Part shown: positions 60,089-64,000 of the stretch, one piece after another
Layout of the letters: every line of letters begins with the position of its first letter
Numbering within the stretch: position 1 is the stretch's first letter
Source of the DNA: Enterobacter mori LMG 25706
GTDB taxonomy: Bacteria; Pseudomonadota; Gammaproteobacteria; Enterobacterales; Enterobacteriaceae
Reading direction: 5' to 3'
Length of the DNA stretch: 64,000 bases
Assembly (NCBI RefSeq): GCF_000211415.1
Contig: NZ_GL890776.1
Location: 199,906 to 263,905, forward strand
Translations under genes and position numbers: made by a program
Notes under the pieces: model-generated
What the model saw: only the letters and a program-made list of their open reading frames with translations
What the model was told of the DNA's origin: nothing
The model's database searches: none

Positions 60089-60832
60089 TCATCTGCATTG
60101 AGAAGCCCGAACCCGTCGAACCCGCGTCGAGACGGTGATAATTGAAACGATAGCGACCACGGCGAGCATCAACCCGAGCGCCAGCATGGCGTTAAACCCG
60201 ATCCACCTGAACAGCAGCAGTCCTGCGATACCGCCCGTGATAAACGAGAAAAGGGTGGTTAAGTGGGTTTTCAGCTGGCTTTTTTGTGCCGCCGTATCTT
60301 TGGAGTAATCCCTGCGGAGCATTGCCACCAGTACGGAGGCCAGGGATATTCCCGCGTCTGTCAGCGTCCCGGTAATATGCGTCGATCTCACCCGTCCGCT
60401 GGACAGCTGCGTGGAAGTGGAATTATGAATGCCCATCAGGCCGCACAGAAAAAGAATAATTTCTCTGTTGCTCGTGAGGGTATGAAAAAACATTTCGTAG
60501 AAGGAGACGCCGGTCAGCAATATCCCTTCGACAAAAAGGATCTGGCAAAAAACCAGCCGGACGTTATGGATAATGCCCCATATCACGATCGTGCGCGCAA
60601 TGATTGCGCCTGCGACAAAGGAGAGAATAATCGAGCCGAAAAAAATAATATCGCTCAGATCGGTGGAAGAGACTTCGCTGGATAATTGTGAGGTGTTGCC
60701 GGTCATGTGTGAGGGGAAAAAACCAAATGCGCCGAGGGCGATGGCATTCAGCAAACCTGCCGAGGTCGCCAACCAGAGAGCAAGCCGGCGATCCTCCTTA
60801 TGCGTTCGTTCTTTCTTGAGTCTAATCAGCAA
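60089..60832 (-). CDS. DUF1275 (YoaK-family) membrane protein, TTG start
   Basis: A 247-residue integral membrane protein with about six helices. The DUF1275 signatures are LNAIALGAFGFFPSHMTGNTSQL (about 27-49) and GIHNSTSTQLSSGRVRSTHITGTLTD (about 137-162). The function of the family is unknown. The start is placed at TTG 60832 because GGAGG stands six bases before it, after CTG; the longer frame to 60886 also starts with TTG but without a ribosome site. Confidence 0.85.
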   Translation of the reverse strand: MLIRLKKERTHKEDRRLALWLATSAGLLNAIALGAFGFFPSHMTGNTSQLSSEVSSTDLSDIIFFGSIILSFVAGAIIARTIVIWGIIHNVRLVFCQILFVEGILLTGVSFYEMFFHTLTSNREIILFLCGLMGIHNSTSTQLSSGRVRSTHITGTLTDAGISLASVLVAMLRRDYSKDTAAQKSQLKTHLTTLFSFITGGIAGLLLFRWIGFNAMLALGLMLAVVAIVSIITVSTRVRRVRASQCR

Positions 60833-60987
60833 GAATACCTCCAGGTTGAGCGTTGCCTGAATAGTCAGGCTAGCAAAGCGGTGCAACGGGCTGTCCAGGA
60901 TATGGCTTAATTATTATTCCCTCTGATACGTTTAAGGGTTTAGTAATTAAATAAAATATCCTTGCTCAACATGGGGTCGTAAACACT

Positions 60988-61611
60988 TTACATCATGCCG
61001 TTATTGCCGTGACGCAAAAACGCCGGGCGCTGATTGAGACGTTCAAACCAGGCCTCAATCGCGGGCACGTCGGGCTTATCAAACGGCGTCATCTTCCAGC
61101 GATTCACCGACAGCCCAAGCACCACGTCCGCAAGGGTAAACGCCTCGCCCGCTGCAAAGGCTCCGGTGCGCTGCAGCTGGTTTTCCAGAATGGTGATGCA
61201 GTGGTTCCACTCTTTTATTCCCGCAGCAATACGCCGAGGGTCGTTAAAGTCCGGGTTTTTACGCCCCAGCGCCGGGAAGACATAGCGCCAGGCGTTATTG
61301 AATTCGGTTGCCTGCCAGTCCATCCAGCGCTCAACGTTGGCGCAGGCCTGCGGCTCTGCGGGCAGCAGCGCGTGACGTCCGGCCTTGCGCACCAGATAAC
61401 GGCAGATGGCGTTGGACTCCCACAGCACGAAATCACCGTCAATCAGTACCGGCACCATGGCGTTGGGGTTCAGCGCGCGGAAGGCATCCGTTTCCGTTGA
61501 GGCAAAACCGCTGCCGTAGTCTTCCTGCTGATACTCGAGGCCTGCTTCCTCGCAGGTCCAGAGCACTTTACGAACATTGATAGAGGTGGTTTTGCCGAGG
61601 ATGTTAATCAT
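60988..61611 (-). CDS. Glutathione S-transferase family protein
   Basis: A 207-residue cytosolic protein with the thioredoxin-like N-terminal domain (MINILGKTTSINVRKVLWTCEEAGL) and helical C-terminal domain (WMDWQATEFNNAWRYVF). The glutathione-contact motif VPVLIDGDFVLWESNAICRYL (about 53-73) is intact. E. coli GstB has the same opening pattern, so it may be a dehalogenating or isomerising GST. It lies 72 bases after the start of the MFS gene, on the same strand. Substrate unknown. Confidence 0.9.
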   Translation of the reverse strand: MINILGKTTSINVRKVLWTCEEAGLEYQQEDYGSGFASTETDAFRALNPNAMVPVLIDGDFVLWESNAICRYLVRKAGRHALLPAEPQACANVERWMDWQATEFNNAWRYVFPALGRKNPDFNDPRRIAAGIKEWNHCITILENQLQRTGAFAAGEAFTLADVVLGLSVNRWKMTPFDKPDVPAIEAWFERLNQRPAFLRHGNNGMM

Positions 61612-61683
61612 GTCGCCGCTTCTCTTCAAAGTGATGAATCGTTTAAAAACAATACACCAGCGGTGAAGAAAAGCGTCAACAAA

Positions 61684-62880
61684 TCATCCGGCGAGTGATT
61701 TGTGAAGGCGCAAAAGCAGAAGCGTCAACACAACCGCGCCCAGAAGCAATATTCCGCTCAATGCAAACGTGCTCTGCCAGCCGCTATGATCGAACACCAT
61801 ACCGCCCGCCGTTGAACCGAGCGCAATGGCGAGCTGGATCACTGCGACCATTAACCCGCCACCGGCTTCGGCATCTTGCGGCAGCGTTCGCGCAATCCAT
61901 GTCCACCATCCCGTGGGAGCCGCCGTCGCCAGCATCCCCCAGAAGCTTAACAGCAGGGCAACGATCCACAGGCTGTGACCGGTCAGTATCAACACGCCTG
62001 CAATGACGGCCATCAGCAGGGGAATGGCGATTAACGTCGGGTAAAACGCCGCGTTCAGAACCATGGCAACGAGCAGTGTGCCAACAAAACCCGCGACGCC
62101 GATGGTGAGTAAAATCAGCGATAAGCCAGAGGGACTGACCTGCGTGACGGTTTCAAGAAACGGCCGCACGTAGGTAAACAGCGCAAACTGTCCCATAAAG
62201 AACAGGCCGCAGGCCAGCAGACCCACAGAGACCGCTCGCTGACGGAACAAACGAAAAACGCTTCCACGCGAGGCATCGTACTGATTCCCTTTCATACCCG
62301 GCAGGCTAAAACACTGCCAGATGAAGGCGACTATCGCTACAGGAACCAGGCACAGGAAGGCACCGCGCCAGCCAATGGTGGCGCCGAGATAGCTCCCCAG
62401 TGGGGCTGCCACCACTGTCGCCAGCGCGTTCCCTCCGTTGAATATCGCCAGCGCGCGCGATACCTGATGCTGCGGAACAAGGCGAATGGCCGTTGCGGCA
62501 GACATGGACCAGAACCCACCTATTGCGATACCGATCAGCGCGCGGCCTGTCATGTAAACCAGATAGTTTGGGGCGAAAGCGATAATCATCCCCGAGAGCG
62601 CCATCAGGATCGTCATGCCCAGCAGAAGGTGTTTGCGGTTCATATTCCCGGCAAGCCGGGAAAGGAAGAGACTGGTCAGAACCGCCAGCGCGCCGGAAAT
62701 CGCGATCCCCTGGCCAGCGAGCCCTTCTGTAACGCCCAAATCTCTGGCAAGGGGCGTGAGCAGGCTGACGGGCATAAATTCCGAGGCAATCAGGACAAAT
62801 ACGCACAGGGTCATGGCAAAAATACCGCCCCAGTGCGCACGTTCCTCATTCTGTAAGGTGGTAGGGTTCAGAGTGGACAT
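61684..62880 (-). CDS. MFS exporter, DHA1 family
   Basis: A 398-residue twelve-helix major facilitator of the drug:H+ antiporter-1 branch, similar to E. coli YdhP/YdeA-type efflux pumps. The N-terminus MSTLNPTTLQNEERAHWGG precedes helix 1 (FAMTLCVFVLIASEFMPVSLL), with the motif-C-like GVTEGLAGQGIAISGALAV and SRLAGNMNRKHLLLGMTILM. The export substrate is not predictable. It is 49 bases downstream of the hydrolase gene and may share its transcript. Confidence 0.9.
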   Translation of the reverse strand: MSTLNPTTLQNEERAHWGGIFAMTLCVFVLIASEFMPVSLLTPLARDLGVTEGLAGQGIAISGALAVLTSLFLSRLAGNMNRKHLLLGMTILMALSGMIIAFAPNYLVYMTGRALIGIAIGGFWSMSAATAIRLVPQHQVSRALAIFNGGNALATVVAAPLGSYLGATIGWRGAFLCLVPVAIVAFIWQCFSLPGMKGNQYDASRGSVFRLFRQRAVSVGLLACGLFFMGQFALFTYVRPFLETVTQVSPSGLSLILLTIGVAGFVGTLLVAMVLNAAFYPTLIAIPLLMAVIAGVLILTGHSLWIVALLLSFWGMLATAAPTGWWTWIARTLPQDAEAGGGLMVAVIQLAIALGSTAGGMVFDHSGWQSTFALSGILLLGAVVLTLLLLRLHKSLAG

Positions 62881-62929
62881 AGTCATCTTTCACGAAGCAC
62901 CGCCCGCTCAACACGGGCGGCGGAGAGGT

Positions 62930-63988
62930 TTATTTCAGGCTGGTTTTGAAGAACTGTTCAAACTGCGCGAAAGGGATCTTCCCGGCAACGTTGTCGTAGA
63001 GGTCGACATGGTTTGCGCCCGGAACAATCACCAGTTCCTTCTGCTTGCTGCCGACCGCTTTAAACGCATCTTCTGCAAAGTAGCGGGAGTGTGCCTTTTC
63101 ACCGGTTACGATAAGCGTCGGGATAGTAATTTCCCCGGCGTAGCTCAGCAGCGGCATATTCATAAAGGATAATGGCGTGGTCGCGGTCCATGCGCCGGTG
63201 GAGTTGACGGAACGCGCGTGGAAGCCGCGCGGCATGCGGTAGTAGTCATAGAACTCCTTCAGTACCGGATGCGGGTCTGCTGGCAACGCCTCTGGCAGAA
63301 TACGTTCAGCTGCCGTCACCTTGCCGTTTTCATCGACATAAATGTCATGACCGCCGTGCGCGAAGGTCCCGTTCTCAGCATCTTTCCAGCGCTGTGCGTT
63401 CAGATACTGCAGAACGGCACGGCGGTCAGACGTTGAATAGCGATCTTTCCCGTAGCCCACGCCGTGGCCCATCGCCCGGCTCATGTCATACATCACGCTG
63501 GTGGCGACCGCTTTCACGCGGGTGTCCATGGAGGCCGCATTCAGCGCCATACCGCCCCAGCCGCAGATGCCGAGAATACCAATGCGGTTACGATCAACCT
63601 CTTTCTGCAACCCCAGGAAATCCACCGCCGCGCTAAAGTCTTCGGTATTGATATCCGGAGACGCAACGTTGCGCGGCTGGCCACCGCTTTCGCCCGTATA
63701 GGACGGATCGAATGCCAGGGTCACAAACCCATTTTCCGCCAGGGTCTGCGCATACAGGCCGCTGGACTGCTCTTTGACTGCACCAAACGGCCCGCTGACC
63801 GCAATCGCCGCCAGCTTGCGGTCGCCGCGGTTTTTGGGAAGATACAGATCGCCCACCAGGGTGATCCCGTATCGGTTCTGGAAAGACACCTTACGGTGAT
63901 CGACTTTGTCACTTTCGGAAAAGGTTTTGTCCCATGTGGTCACCATCGAAACAGGTGCGTTTGGGTTGGTGGTTTCTGCATAACTCAT
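62930..63988 (-). CDS. Alpha/beta hydrolase of the YcjY/dienelactone-hydrolase-like group
   Basis: A 352-residue alpha/beta-hydrolase fold protein: oxyanion-side strand AAIAVSGPFGAVKEQSSG, the elbow GILGICGWGGMALNAASM (about 145) and the catalytic His in VIVPGANHVDLYD (about 327). In related enzymes the elbow is GICASGGYAL with Ser as nucleophile; here that residue is Trp, while Cys is two residues before it. Activity is therefore uncertain. The start ATG 63988 has GGGGTG seven bases before it, at the edge of the window; the GTG at 63997 is less likely. Confidence 0.85.
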   Translation of the reverse strand: MSYAETTNPNAPVSMVTTWDKTFSESDKVDHRKVSFQNRYGITLVGDLYLPKNRGDRKLAAIAVSGPFGAVKEQSSGLYAQTLAENGFVTLAFDPSYTGESGGQPRNVASPDINTEDFSAAVDFLGLQKEVDRNRIGILGICGWGGMALNAASMDTRVKAVATSVMYDMSRAMGHGVGYGKDRYSTSDRRAVLQYLNAQRWKDAENGTFAHGGHDIYVDENGKVTAAERILPEALPADPHPVLKEFYDYYRMPRGFHARSVNSTGAWTATTPLSFMNMPLLSYAGEITIPTLIVTGEKAHSRYFAEDAFKAVGSKQKELVIVPGANHVDLYDNVAGKIPFAQFEQFFKTSLK

Positions 63989-64000
63989 TGTTGTCACCCC

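Overview
The window is chromosomal DNA of an enterobacterium. Nearly every core gene reads as a close relative of its Escherichia coli or Salmonella counterpart (fumC, tus, rstAB, pntAB, fnr, abgABT, umuDC, mlc, clcB, osmVWXY). Gene order and the style of the repeats point to Enterobacter or a near neighbour such as Lelliottia or Leclercia; this genus call is an inference from memory. I see no prophage, plasmid, insertion sequence, CRISPR array, rRNA or tRNA.

The stretch lies in the replication terminus domain. It holds the tus gene with a Ter site at its promoter (2437-2455), two exact matches to the MatP site matS (16872-16884 and 60043-60055, about 43 kb apart), and five FtsK-orienting KOPS octamers, all on the + strand. 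Together they say that dif lies beyond the right end and that the Ter site blocks forks moving right to left.

Layout. 1-12.4 kb: fumC, tus, rstB, a small unknown gene, rstA, ydgC, folM, arcD, ydgH and the pntAB transhydrogenase, closed by a terminator and a REP pair. 12.4-24.3 kb: uspE, a small membrane protein, fnr, ogt, the abgT-abgB-abgA p-aminobenzoyl-glutamate operon with divergent abgR, smrA, a chemoreceptor with a flagellar-class promoter, and the pdxI (ydbC) reductase. 24.3-45.3 kb is the accessory part: an orphan ribbon-helix-helix protein, a frameshifted EAL phosphodiesterase gene, LexA-controlled umuDC, two LysR regulators beside oxidoreductases, a MocR regulator divergent from an arylamine N-acetyltransferase, a four-gene two-component/RND efflux operon divergent from a MipA-family porin, yajD, a PhzF-family enzyme and a flavin monooxygenase. 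45.3-64 kb: tqsA, mdtJI with a leader ORF, ydgD, ydgU, asr, an M32 carboxypeptidase, ynfM/ynfL, mlc, bioD2, clcB, the osmVWXY osmoprotectant transporter, a DUF1275 protein, a glutathione transferase, an MFS exporter and an alpha/beta hydrolase.

Functional links seen in the sequence: a PhoP-like box precedes rstA, and an RstA-like box precedes asr, so a PhoP to RstA to acid-shock cascade can be read in one window. rstA and rstB, which I recall as adjacent in E. coli, are here separated by about 0.6 kb holding a terminator, a possible promoter and a small gene. FNR, CRP, LexA and FliA sites sit where the known biology of fnr, mlc, umuDC and a chemoreceptor predicts. Two known but easily missed tiny genes (ydgU and an mdtU-like leader ORF) and one undescribed 30-codon ORF after the MipA gene are also present.
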